From Membranipora membranacea (taxonomy: Eukaryota; Bryozoa; Gymnolaemata; Cheilostomatida; Membraniporidae): a stretch of DNA of 64,000 bases. The notes under the pieces are model-generated. The model did not search any database. It was not told the origin of the DNA and saw only the letters and a program-made list of their open reading frames with translations. The DNA lies in the NCBI GenBank assembly GCA_914767715.1, contig OU612071.1, positions 16,488,948 to 16,552,947 of the forward strand, given 5' to 3'. The position numbers were made by a program, and so were the translations under genes. Positions 1 through 10,923 of this stretch are shown piece after piece; within the stretch, counting starts at the first letter, position 1, and each line of letters opens with the position of its first letter.

Positions 1-178
1 CAAAATACCTAGATCGAAAACGTATCGTCACAGGGAGCTAATATTTTAGATGAGTTATAGAGACATCATTGCGAACCTCAAAACAGAGTTTCAAACGTTT
101 CTAAGCTAGTAAAGAATTCTGTCCAATTATTGGCTATTTTCCCCAGGACCGTACCTATCGATTTTTGTCGATATCTTG
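1..178 (+). repeat. Representative 178-bp monomer with internal dyads
   Basis: This monomer, phased to start at CAAAATACCTAG, shows the recurring landmarks: CCTAGATCG (8-16), ACAGGGAGC (30-38), AATATT (40-45), GATGAG before the GGGACGTC or GAGACATC segment (61-68), GTTTCAAAC (88-96) overlapping the palindrome AAACGTTT (93-100), the EcoRI site GAATTC (114-119), CCAATTATTGG (123-133, a 5-bp dyad around one base), CCCCAGGACCGTACC (141-155), and ATCGATTTTTGTCGAT (157-172, a 5-bp dyad with a 6-base loop that includes a ClaI site). T5 and T6 tracts follow about 10.5 bp apart, which could bend the helix. The length is 178 = 3x59+1, so no reading frame stays open through more than about one monomer. 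The array may be transcribed, but no promoter can be recognised. Confidence 0.93.
157..172 (+). other. Recurrent inverted repeat ATCGA-N6-TCGAT
   Basis: ATCGATTTTTGTCGAT is a perfect 5-bp inverted repeat around TTTTTG. It recurs in most full monomers at the same phase and is the strongest conserved dyad of the unit. Variants break it: TCAATTTTTGTCG at 19321, GATTATGTCGAT at 766, and loss of one arm in the deletion at 12800. The 68-bp short units lack it entirely. It could form a small hairpin, or it could be a protein-binding dyad. I know of no factor with this exact site, so a function is only inferred. Confidence 0.6.
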
Positions 179-622
179 CACAACACCTAGATAGAAAACG
201 CATTGTTACAGGGAGCTAATATTTTAGATGAGATATAGAGACATCATTGCGAACCTCAAAACAGAGTTTCAAGCGTTTCTAAGCTAGCAAAGAATCCTGC
301 CCAATTATTGGCTAATTTCCCTAGGACCGTACCTATCGATTTTTGTCGGTTTTTTGCAAAATACCTAGATCGAAAACACATCAACACAGGGAGCTAATAT
401 TTTTGATGAGATATAGGGACGTCATTGCGAACTTCAAAACAGAGTTTCAAACGTTTCTAAGCTAGTAAAGAATTCTGCCCAATTATTGGCTAAGTTCCCC
501 AGGAGCGTACCTATCGATTTTTGTCGATTTTTTGCAAAATTCCTAGATAGAAAACGCATCGTAACAGGGAGCTAATTATTTAGATGAGATATAGGGACGC
601 CATTGCGAACTTCAAAACAGAG

Positions 623-690
623 CCCATCGTCACAGGGAGCTAATATTTTAGATGAGATATAGAGACATCATTGCGAACCTGAAAACAGAG
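623..690 (+). repeat. 68-bp short unit (110-bp net deletion derivative), class of 29
   Basis: Here CAGAG is joined directly to CCCATCGTCACAGGG. In a full monomer CAGAG is followed by 112 bp (TTTCAAACG through GAAAACG) before CATCG; those bases are replaced by CC. The unit runs 68 bp to the next CAGAG and lacks the EcoRI and ClaI sites and the CCAAT and ATCGA dyads. The same junction starts at 623, 1401, 2181, 3671, 4451, 5944, 6722, 7502, 13432, 17582, 19786, 20388, 20812, 24445, 25047, 25471, 26256, 26512, 30844, 31979, 34535, 35670, 39294, 40429, 50649, 51250, 53274, 55085 and 56042. None was seen at 7.6-13.4, 40.5-50.6 or beyond 56.1 kb. The shared CC filler (CTC at 3671; preceding base T at 34532-34535) points to one founding deletion. 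Confidence 0.9.
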
Positions 691-951
691 TTTCAAGCGT
701 TTCTAAGCTGGTAAAGAATTCTGCCCAATTATTGGCTAATTTCCCCAGGACCGTACCTATCGATTATGTCGATATTTTGCAAAATACCTAGATCGAAAAC
801 GCATCGTCACAGGGAGATAATATTATAGATAAGATATAGGGACGTCATTGCGAACTTCAAAACGGAGTTTCAAACGTTTCTAAGCTGGTAAAGATTTCTG
901 CCCAATTATTGGCTAATTTCCCCAGGACCGTACCTATCGATTTTGTCGATC

Positions 952-2243
952 TTTTGCAAAATACCTAGATCGAAAACGCATCGTCACAGGGAGCTAATAT
1001 TAAATATGAGATATAGGGACGTCATCTCAAGCCTCAAAACAGAGTTTCAAGGGTTTCTAAGCGAGTAAAGATTTCTGCCCAATTATTTGCTAATTTCCCC
1101 AGGACCGTACCTATCGATTTTTGTCGATTTCTTGCAAAATACCTAGATAGAAAACGAATCGTCACAGGGAGCTAATATTTTAGATGAGATAATGGGACAT
1201 CATTGCGAACTTCAAAACAGAGTTTCAAACGTTTCTAAGATAGTAAAGAATTCTGCCCAATTATTGGCTATTTTCCCCAGGACCGTACCTATCGATTTTT
1301 GTCGAATTTTTGCAAAATTCCTAGATAGAAAACGCATCGTAACAGGGAGCTAATATTTTAGATGAGATATAGGGACGTCATTGAGAACTTCAAAACAGAG
1401 CCCATCGACACAGGGAGCTAATATTTTAGATGAGATATAGGGACATCAATGCGGACCTCAAAACAGAGTTTCTAGCGTTTCTAAGCTAGTAAAGAATTCT
1501 GATCAATTATTGGCTAAATTCCCCAGGACCGTACCTATCGATTTTTGTCGATTTCTTGCAAAATACCTAGATAGAAAACGCATCGTCACAGGGAGCTAAT
1601 ATTTTAGATGAGATATAGGGACATCATCGCGAACTTCAAAACTGAGTTTCAAACGTTTCTAAGATAGTAAAGAATTCTGCCCAATTATTGGCTATTTTCC
1701 CCAGGACCGTACCTATCGATTTTTGTCGATTTCTTGCAAAATACCTAGATAGAAAACGAATCGTCACAGGGAGCCAATATTTTAGATGAGATATAGGGAC
1801 ATCATTGCGAACTTCAAAACAGAGTTTCAAACGTTTCTAAGATAGTAAAGAATTCTGCCCAATTATTGGCTAAGTTCCCAAGGACCGTACCTATCGATTT
1901 TTGTCGATTTTTTGCAAAATACCTAGATCGAAAACGCATCGTCACAGGGAGCTAATATTTAAGATGAGATATAGGGACGTCATTGCGAACTACAAAACAG
2001 AGTTTCAAACGTTTCTAAGCTAGTAAAGAATTTTTCCCAATTATTGACTTATTTCCCAAGGACCGTACCTATCGATTTTTGTCGAATTTTTGCAAAATTC
2101 CTAGATAGAAAACGCATCGTAACAGGGAGCTAATATTTTAGATGAGATATAGGGACGTCATTGACAACTTCAAAACAGAGCCCATCGTCACAGGGAGCTA
2201 ATATTTTAGATGAGATATAGGGACATCAATGCGGACCTCAAAA
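952..2243 (+). repeat. Nested 1.29-kb block, copy 1 (2270-bp spacing)
   Basis: This block recurs at 3222-4513 and, inside block A copy 2, at about 6273-7564. It includes the TTAAATATGAG marker monomer (near 1000) and two short units. The 2270-bp spacing fits about 12 full monomers plus two short units. Scattered single-base differences against 3222-4513 (for example near 1107, 1186 and 1290) put identity near 99.5% by eye. It is therefore somewhat older than the 1/5321 duplication, which carried it along. Confidence 0.85.
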
Positions 2244-2673
2244 CAGAGTTTCTAGCGTTTCTAAGCTAGTAAAGAATTCTGCCCAATTATTGGCTAATTT
2301 CCCAAGGACCGTACTTATCGATTTTTGTCGATTTCTTGCAAAATACCTAGATAGAAAACGCATCGTCACAGGGAGCTAATATTTTATATGAGATATAGGG
2401 ACGTCATTGCGAACCTCAAAAGAGAGTTTCAAGCGTTTCTAAGCGAGTAAAGAATTCTGCCCAATTATTTGCTAATTTCCCCAGGACCGTACCTATCGAT
2501 TTTTGTCGATTTCTTGCAAAATACTTTGATATAATACTTATCGTCACAGGGAGCTAATATTTTATATGAGATATAGGGACGTCAATGCGAACCTCAAAAC
2601 AGAGTTTTAAGCGTTTCTAAGCTAGTAAAGAATTCTGCCCAATTATTGGCTAATTTCCCCAGGACCGTACCTA

Positions 2674-3221
2674 TCGATTTTTGTCGATTTTTTGCAAATT
2701 ACCTAGATCGAAAACGCATCGTCACAGGGAGCTAATATTTTAGATGAGATATAGGGACGTCATTGCGAACTTCAAAACAGAGTTTCAAACGTTTCTAAGA
2801 TAGTAAAGAATTCTGCCCAATTATTGGCTAATTTCCCCAGGACCGAACCTATTGATTTTTGTCGATTTTTTGCAAAATACCTAGATCGAAAACGCATCGT
2901 CACAGGGAGCTAATATTTTAGATGAGATATAGGGACGTCATTGCGAACTTCAAAACAGAGTTTCAAACGTTTCTAAGATAGTAAAGAATTCTGCCCAATT
3001 AATGGCTATTTTCCCCAGGACCGTACCTATCGATTTTTGTCGATATCTTTCAAAATACCTAGATAGAAAACGCATTGTTACAGGGAGCTAATACTTAAGA
3101 TGAGATATAGAGACATCATTGCGAATCTCAAAACAGAGTTTCAAGCGTTTCTAAGCTAGTAAAGATTTCTGCCCAATTATTGGTAATTTCCCCAAGACCG
3201 TACCTATCGATTTTGTCGATT
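2674..3221 (+). repeat. Monomers between nested blocks
   Basis: About three 178-bp monomers of mixed subfamily. They alternate between the GATCG/CGTCAC type and the GATAG/TGTTAC type (the latter near 3061-3090). One has a single-base deletion in TTGGTAATTT near 3183. No gene or other element is visible. Confidence 0.8.
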
Positions 3222-4513
3222 TTTTGCAAAATACCTAGATCGAAAACGCATCGTCACAGGGAGCTAATATTAAATATGAGATATAGGGACGTCATCTCAA
3301 GCCTCAAAACAGAGTTTCAAGGGTTTCTAAGCGAGTAAAGATTTCTGCCCAATTATTTGCTAATTTCCCCAGGACCGTACCTATCGATTTTTGTCGCTTT
3401 CTTGCAAAATACCTAGATAGAAAACGAATCGTCACAGGGAGCTAATATTTTAGATGAGATATAGGGACATCATTGCGAACTTCAAAACAGAGTTTCAAAC
3501 GTTTCTAAGATAGTAAAGAATTCTGCCCAATTATTGGCTATTTTCCCCAGGACCGTACCTATCGATTTTTGACGAATTTTTGCAAAATTCCTAGATAGAA
3601 AACGCATCGTAACAGGGAGCTAATATTTTAGATGAGATATAGGGACGTCATTGAGAACTTCAAAACAGAGCTCATCGTCACAGGGAGCTAATATTTTAGA
3701 TGAGATATAGGGACATCAATGCGGACCTCAAAACAGAGTTTCTAGCGTTTCTAAGCTAGTAAAGAATTCTGATCAATTATTGGCTAATTTCCCCAGGACC
3801 GTACCTATCGATTTTTGTCGATTTCTTGCAAAATACCTAGATAGAAAACGCATCGTCACAGGGAGCTAATATTTTAGATGAGATATAGGGACATCATCGC
3901 GAACTTCAAAACTGAGTTTCAAACGTTTCTAAGATAGTAAAGAATTCTGCCCAATTATTGGCTATTTTCCCCAGGACCGTACCTATCGATTTTTGTCGAT
4001 TTCTTGCAAAATACCTAGATAGAAAACGAATCGTCACAGGGAGCCAATATTTTAGATGAGATATAGGGACATCATTGCGAACTTCAAAACAGAGTTTCAA
4101 ACGTTTCTAAGATAGTAAAGAATTCTGCCCAATTATTGGCTAAGTTCCCAAGGACCGTACCTATCGATTTTTGTCGATTTTTTGCAAAATACCTAGATCG
4201 AAAACGCATCGTCACAGGGAGCTAATATTTAAGATGAGATATAGGGACGTCATTGCGAACTACAAAACAGAGTTTCAAACGTTTCTAAGCTAGTAAAGAA
4301 TTTTTCCCAATTATTGACTTATTTCCCAAGGACCGTACCTATCGATTTTTGTCGAATTTTTGCAAAATTCCTAGATAGAAAACGCATCGTAACAGGGAGC
4401 TAATATTTTAGATGAGATATAGGGACGTCATTGACAACTTCAAAACAGAGCCCATCGTCACAGGGAGCTAATATTTTAGATGAGATATAGGGACATCAAT
4501 GCGGACCTCAAAA
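3222..4513 (+). repeat. Nested 1.29-kb block, copy 2
   Basis: Copy of 952-2243. It is bounded on the left by GATTTTTTGC against GATCTTTTGC (951 and 3221) and on the right by a switch at 4514 (AAAGAGAG against AAACAGAG). It carries short units at 3671 (with a CTC variant of the junction) and 4451. Confidence 0.85.
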
Positions 4514-5320
4514 GAGAGTTTTAAGCGTTTCTAAGCGAGTAAAGAATTCTGCCCAATTATTTGCTAATTTCCCCAGGACCGTACCTATCGATTTTTGTCG
4601 ATTTCTTGCAAAATACCTAGATAGAAAACGCATCGTCACAGGGAGCTAATATTTTATATGAGATATAGGGACGTCATTGCGAACCTCAAAAGAGAGTTTC
4701 AAGCGTTTCTAAGCGAGTAAAGAATTCTGCCCAATTATTTGCTAATTTCCCCAGGACCGTACCTATCGATTTTTGTCGATTTCTTGCAAAATACCTAGAT
4801 AGAAAACGCATAGTAACAGGGAGCTAATATTTTAGATGAGATAGAGGGACGTCATTGCGAACTTCAAAACAGAGTTTTAAGCGTTTATAAGCTAGTAAAG
4901 AATTCTGCCCAATTATTGGCTATTTTCCCCAGGACCGTACCTATCGATTTTTGTCGATTTTTTGCAAAATACCTAGATAGAAAATGCATCGTAACAGGGA
5001 GGTAATATTTTAGATGAGATCTAGAGACATCATTGCGAACCTCAAAACAGAGTTTCAAGCGTTTCTAAGCTAGTAAAGATTTCTGCCCCATTATTGGCTA
5101 ATTTCCCTAGGACCGTACCTATCGATTATTGTCGATTTTTTGTAAAATACCTAGATCGAAAACGCATCGTCACAGGGAGCCAATATTTTAGATGAGATAT
5201 AGGGACGTCATTGCGAACTTCAAAACAGAGTTTCAAACGTTTCTAAGCTTTTAAAGAATTCTGCCCAATTATTGGCTAATTTCCCCAGGACCGTACCTAT
5301 CAATTTTTGTCGAATTTTTT
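4514..5320 (+). repeat. Monomers closing the 5.32-kb segment, with distant twin at 40.8 kb
   Basis: Four to five full monomers. The stretch 4840-5310 has a close counterpart at 40818-41288, a constant 35,978 bp away, sharing the rare forms AGTTTTAAGCG, GGGAGGTAATATT, GAGATCTAGAGAC and CTGCCCCATTATT. At 5311 the T-run continues as TTTTTTCAAAAT where other monomers have TTGCAAAAT. Confidence 0.8.
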
Positions 5321-7994
5321 CAAAATACCTAGATCGAAAACGTATCGTCACAGGGAGCTAATATTTTAGATGAGTTATAGAGACATCATTGCGAACCTCA
5401 AAACAGAGTTTCAAACGTTTCTAAGCTAGTAAAGAATTCTGTCCAATTATTGGCTATTTTCCCCAGGACCGTACCTATCGATTTTTGTCGATATCTTGCA
5501 CAACACCTAGATAGAAAACGCATTGTTACAGGGAGCTAATATTTTAGATGAGATATAGAGACATCATTGCGAACCTCAAAACAGAGTTTCAAGCGTTTCT
5601 AAGCTAGCAAAGAATCCTGCCCAATTATTGGCTAATTTCCCTAGGACCGTACCTATCGATTTTTGTCGGTTTTTTTGCAAAATACCTAGATCGAAAACAC
5701 ATCAACACAGGGAGCTAATATTTTTGATGAGATATAGGGACGTCATTGCGAACTTCAAAACAGAGTTTCAAACGTTTCTAAGCTAGTAAAGAATTCTGCC
5801 CAATTATTGGCTAAGTTCCCCAGGAGCGTACCTATCGATTTTTGTCGATTTTTTGCAAAATTCCTAGATAGAAAACGCATCGTAACAGGGAGCTAATTAT
5901 TTAGATGAGATATAGGGACGCCATTGCGAACTTCAAAACAGAGCCCATCGTCACAGGGAGCTAATATTTTAGATGAGATATAGAGACATCATTGCGAACC
6001 TCAAAACAGAGTTTCAAGCGTTTCTAAGCTGGTAAAGAATTCTGCCCAATTATTGGCTAATTTCCCCAGGACCGTACCTATCGATTATGTCGATATTTTG
6101 CAAAATACCTAGATCGAAAACGCATCGTCACAGGGAGATAATATTATAGATAAGATATAGGGACGTCATTGCGAACTTCAAAACGGAGTTTCAAACGTTT
6201 CTAAGCTGGTAAAGATTTCTGCCCAATTATTGGCTAATTTCCCCAGGACCGTACCTATCGATTTTGTCGATCTTTTGCAAAATACCTAGATCGAAAACGC
6301 ATCGTCACAGGGAGCTAATATTAAATATGAGATATAGGGACGTCATCTCAAGCCTCAAAACAGAGTTTCAAGGGTTTCTAAGCGAGTAAAGATTTCTGCC
6401 CAATTATTTGCTAATTTCCCCAGGACCGTACCTATCGATTTTTGTCGATTTCTTGCAAAATACCTAGATAGAAAACGAATCGTCACAGGGAGCTAATATT
6501 TTAGATGAGATAATGGGACATCATTGCGAACTTCAAAACAGAGTTTCAAACGTTTCTAAGATAGTAAAGAATTCTGCCCAATTATTGGCTATTTTCCCCA
6601 GGACCGTACCTATCGATTTTTGTCGAATTTTTGCAAAATTCCTAGATAGAAAACGCATCGTAACAGGGAGCTAATATTTTAGATGAGATATAGGGACGTC
6701 ATTGAGAACTTCAAAACAGAGCCCATCGACACAGGGAGCTAATATTTTAGATGAGATATAGGGACATCAATGCGGACCTCAAAACAGAGTTTCTAGCAAT
6801 TCTAAGCTAGTAAAGAATTCTGATCAATTATTGGCTAAATTCCCCAGGACCGTACCTATCGATTTTTGTCGATTTCTTGCAAAATACCTAGATAGAAAAC
6901 GCATCGTCACAGGGAGCTAATATTTTAGATGAGATATAGGGACATCATCGCGAACTTCAAAACTGAGTTTCAAACGTTTCTAAGATAGTAAAGAATTCTG
7001 CCCAATTATTGGCTATTTTCCCCAGGACCGTACCTATCGATTTTTGTCGATTTCTTGCAAAATACCTAGATAGAAAACGAATCGTCACAGGGAGCCAATA
7101 TTTTAGATGAGATATAGGGACATCATTGCGAACTTCAAAACAGAGTTTCAAACGTTTCTAAGATAGTAAAGAATTCTGCCCAATTATTGGCTAAGTTCCC
7201 AAGGACCGTACCTATCGATTTTTGTCGATTTTTTGCAAAATACCTAGATCGAAAACGCATCGTCACAGGGAGCTAATATTTAAGATGAGATATAGGGACG
7301 TCATTGCGAACTACAAAACAGAGTTTCAAACGTTTCTAAGCTAGTAAAGAATTTTTCCCAATTATTGACTTATTTCCCAAGGACCGTACCTATCGATTTT
7401 TGTCGAATTTTTGCAAAATTCCTAGATAGAAAACGCATCGTAACAGGGAGCTAATATTTTAGATGAGATATAGGGACGTCATTGACAACTTCAAAACAGA
7501 GCCCATCGTCACAGGGAGCTAATATTTTAGATGAGATATAGGGACATCAATGCGGACCTCAAAACAGAGTTTCTAGCGTTTCTAAGCTAGTAAAGAATTC
7601 TGCCCAATTATTGGCTAATTTCCCAAGGACCGTACTTATCGATTTTTGTCGATTTCTTGCAAAATACCTAGATAGAAAACGCATCGTCACAGGGAGCTAA
7701 TATTTTATATGAGATATAGGGACGTCATTGCGAACCTCAAAAGAGAGTTTCAAGCGTTTCTAAGCGAGTAAAGAATTCTGCCCAATTATTTGCTAATTTC
7801 CCCAGGACCGTACCTATCGATTTTTGTCGATTTCTTGCAAAATACTTTGATATAATACTTATCGTCACAGGGAGCTAATATTTTATATGAGATATAGGGA
7901 CGTCAATGCGAACCTCAAAACAGAGTTTTAAGCGTTTCTAAGCTAGTAAAGAATTCTGCCCAATTATTGGCTAATTTCCCCAGGACCGTACCTA
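5321..7994 (+). repeat. HOR block A, copy 2
   Basis: Second copy of 1-2673, with matching short units at 5944, 6722 and 7502. After 7994 the sequence switches to a monomer with ACCAATTTTTTGG, a form also found near 11911 and 16061, so the copy ends at a junction with a different HOR lineage. Confidence 0.9.
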
Positions 7995-10923
7995 CCAATT
8001 TTTTGGTTTTTTTGCAAAATACCTAGATCGATAACGCATCGTCACAGGGAGCTAGTATTTTAGATGAGATATAGGGACGTCATTACGAACTTCAAAACAG
8101 AGTTTCAAACGTTTCTAAGCTAGCAAAGAATTCTGCCCAATTATTGGCTAATTTCCCCAGGACCGTACCTATCGATTATTGTCGATTTTTTGCAAAATAC
8201 CTAGATCGAATACGCATCGTCACAGGGAGCTAATATTTTAGATGAGATATAGGGACGTCATTGCGAACTTCAAATCAGAGTTTCAAACGTTTCTAAGCTA
8301 GTAAAGAATTCTGCCCAATTATTGGCTAATTTCCCCAGGACCGTACCTATCGATTTTTGTCGGTTTTTTGCAAGACACCTAGATCGAAAACACATCGTCA
8401 CAGGGAGCTAATATTTTAGATGAGATATAGGGACGTCATTGCGAACTTCAAAACAGAGTTTTAAGCGTTTCTAAGCTAGTAAAGAATTCTGCCCAATTAT
8501 TGGCTATTTTCCCCAGGACCGTACCTATTGATTTTTGTCGATTTTTTGCAAAACACCTAGATAGAAGACGCATTGTTACAGGGAGCTAATATTTTAGATG
8601 AGATATAGAGACATCATTGCGAACCTCAAAACAGAGTTTCAAGCGTTTCTAAGCTAGCAAAGAATTCTGCCCAATTATTGGCTAATTTCCCCAGGACCGT
8701 ACCTATCGATTTTTGTCGACTTCTTGCAAAATACCTCGATAGAATACGCATCGTCACAGGGAGCTAATATTTTATATAAGATATAGGGACGTCATTGCGA
8801 ACCCCAAAACAGAGTTTCAAGCGTTTCTAAGCGAGTAAAGAATTCTGCCAAATTATTGGCTAATTTCCCCAGGACCGTACCTATCGATTTTTGTCGATTG
8901 TTTGCAAAATACCTAGATCGAAAACGCATCGTCACAGGGAGCTAATATTTTAGATGAGATATAGGGACGTCATTGCGAACTTCAAAACAGAGTTTCAAAC
9001 GTTTCTAAGCTAGTAAAGAATTCTGCCCAATTATTGGCTAATTTCCCAAGGACCGTACCTATCGATTTTTGTCGATTACTTGCAAAATACCTAGATAGAA
9101 AACGCATTGTTACAGGGAGCTAATATTTTAGATGAGATATAGAGACATCATTGCGAACCTCAAAACAGAGTTTCAAGCGATTCTAAGCTAGTAAAGATTT
9201 CTGCCTAATTATTGGCTAATTTCCCCAGGACCGTACCTGTCGATTTTTGTCGATTTTTTGCAAAATACCTAGATCGAAAACGCATCGTCACAGGGAGCTA
9301 ATATTTTAGATGAGATATAGGGACGTCATTCCGAACTTCAAAACAGAGTTTCAAACGTTTCTAAGCTAGTAAAGAATTCTGCCCAATTATTGGCTAATTT
9401 CCCCAGGACCGTACCTATCGATTTTTGTCGATTTTTTGCAAAATACCTAGATCGAAAATGCATCGTCACACTGAGCTAATATTTTAGATGAGATATAGAG
9501 ACATCATTGCGAACCTCAAAACAGAGTTTCAAACGTTTCTAAGCTAGTAAAGAATTCTGCCCAATTATTGGCTATTTTCCCCTGGACCGTACCTATCGAT
9601 TTTTGTCCATATCTTGCAAAATACCTAGATAGAAAACGCATCGTAACAGGGAGCTAATATTTTAGATGAGATATAGGGATGTCATTGCGAACTTCAAAAC
9701 AGAGTTTCAAACGTTTCTAAGCTAGCAAAGAATTCTGCCCAATTATTGGCTATTTTCATCAGGACCGTACCTATCGATTTTTGTCGAATTTTTGCAAAAT
9801 ACCTAGATCGAAAACGCTTCGTCAGAGGGAGCTAATATTTTAGATGAGATATAGAGACATCATTGCGAACCTCAAAACAGAGTTTCAAACGTTTCTAAGC
9901 GAGTAAATAATTCTCTCAAATTATTTGCTAATTTCCCCAGGACCGTACCTATCGATTTTTGTGGATTTCTTGCAAAATACCTCGATAGAATACGCATATT
10001 CACAGGGAGATAATATTTTATATGACATATGGGGACGTCATTGCGAACCTCAAAACAGAGTTTCAAGCGTTTCTAAGCGAGTAAAGAATTCTGCCCAATT
10101 ATTGGCTAATTTTTTCCAGGACGGTACCTATCGATTTTTGTCGATTTCTTGCAAAATACCTCGATAGAATAGGCATCGTCACAGGGAGCTAATAATTTAT
10201 ATGAGATATAGGGACGTCATTGCAAACCTCATAACAGAGTTTCAAGTGCTTCTAAGCGAGTAGAGAATTCTGCCCAATTATTTGCTAATTTCCCCAGGAC
10301 CGTACTTATCGATTTTTGTCGATTACTTGCAAAATACCTAGATAGAAAACGCATTGTTACAGGGAGCTAATATTTTAGATGAGATATAGAGACATCATTG
10401 CGAACCTCAAAACAGAGTTTCAAGCGATTCTAAGCTAGTAAAGATTTCTGCCTAATTATTGGCTAATTTCCCCAGGACCGTACCTGTCGATTTTTGTCGA
10501 TTTTTTGCAAAATACCTAGATCGAAAACGCATCGTCACAGGGAGCTAATATTTTAGATGAGATATAGGGACGTCATTCCGAACTTCAAAACAGAGTTTCA
10601 AACGTTTCTAAGCTAGTAAAGAATTCTGCCCAATTATTGGCTAATTTCCCCAGGACCGTACCTATCGATTTTTGTCGATTTTTTGCAAAATACCTAGATC
10701 GAAAATGCATCGTCACACTGAGCTAATATTTTAGATGAGATATAGAGACATCATTGCGAACCTCAAAACAGAGTTTCAAACGTTTCTAAGCTAGTAAAGA
10801 ATTCTGCCCAATTATTGGCTATTTTCCCCTGGACCGTACCTATCGATTTTTGTCCATATCTTGCAAAATACCTAGATAGAAAACGCATCGTAACAGGGAG
10901 CTAATATTTTAGATGAGATAGTG
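7995..10923 (+). repeat. Less regular monomer field with 612-bp repeat
   Basis: About 16 full monomers and no 68-bp short units. Within it, 9061-9672 repeats at 10308-10919 (spacing 1247 bp, seven monomers plus one base). The copies shared every landmark I compared, including CCTGTCG and ACACTGAGC. A monomer with AATTTTTTCCAGG, TTATATGAC and TATGGGG lies at 9900-10110 and recurs at 23400-23600, 32590-32760 and 42110-42280. A second type with TTATATGAG and CATAACAG is at 10195-10260. No gene or non-satellite sequence was seen. Confidence 0.85.

Larger units (their letters stand above)
1..2673 (+). repeat. HOR block A, copy 1
   Basis: This segment matches 5321-7994 at a spacing of 5320-5321 bp. 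I saw only a base change at 681, one extra T in the T-run near 5685, and a small change near 6797 (AGCAAT against AGCGTT at 1476). The match ends at 2674, where CTATCG meets CTACCA at 7995. It contains three 68-bp short units (623, 1401, 2181). The array enters the window mid-repeat, so the true left boundary is unknown. The high identity implies recent block duplication. Confidence 0.9.

Noticed and set aside
1-178. tRNA-derived or Pol III promoter origin
   Set aside because: The minus strand has GAGGTTCGCAATG, which resembles a B box, but the following A and CC are missing and no A box or cloverleaf could be found.
623-690. 68-bp short units as integration or attachment sites
   Set aside because: There is no inserted DNA and no recombinase gene; the joint is an internal deletion of the same monomer.
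1636-1830. Recurrent 64-residue minus-strand open frame beginning MKLCFEVRND (also at 3906, 6957, 35727 and some 30 other places)
   Set aside because: It spans 195 bp, just over one monomer, and begins and ends in satellite landmarks. Because 178 is 3x59+1 the frame rotates each monomer and must soon meet a stop. Substitutions follow monomer subfamilies and show no coding constraint. No ribosome-binding, promoter or domain evidence was seen.
9925-10167. Plus-strand open frames of 80-112 residues (9925, 23418, 29205, 29738, 32623, 42142)
   Set aside because: Same origin as the minus-strand frames: local substitutions or indels open a second monomer. They overlap minus-strand frames and encode only translated satellite.
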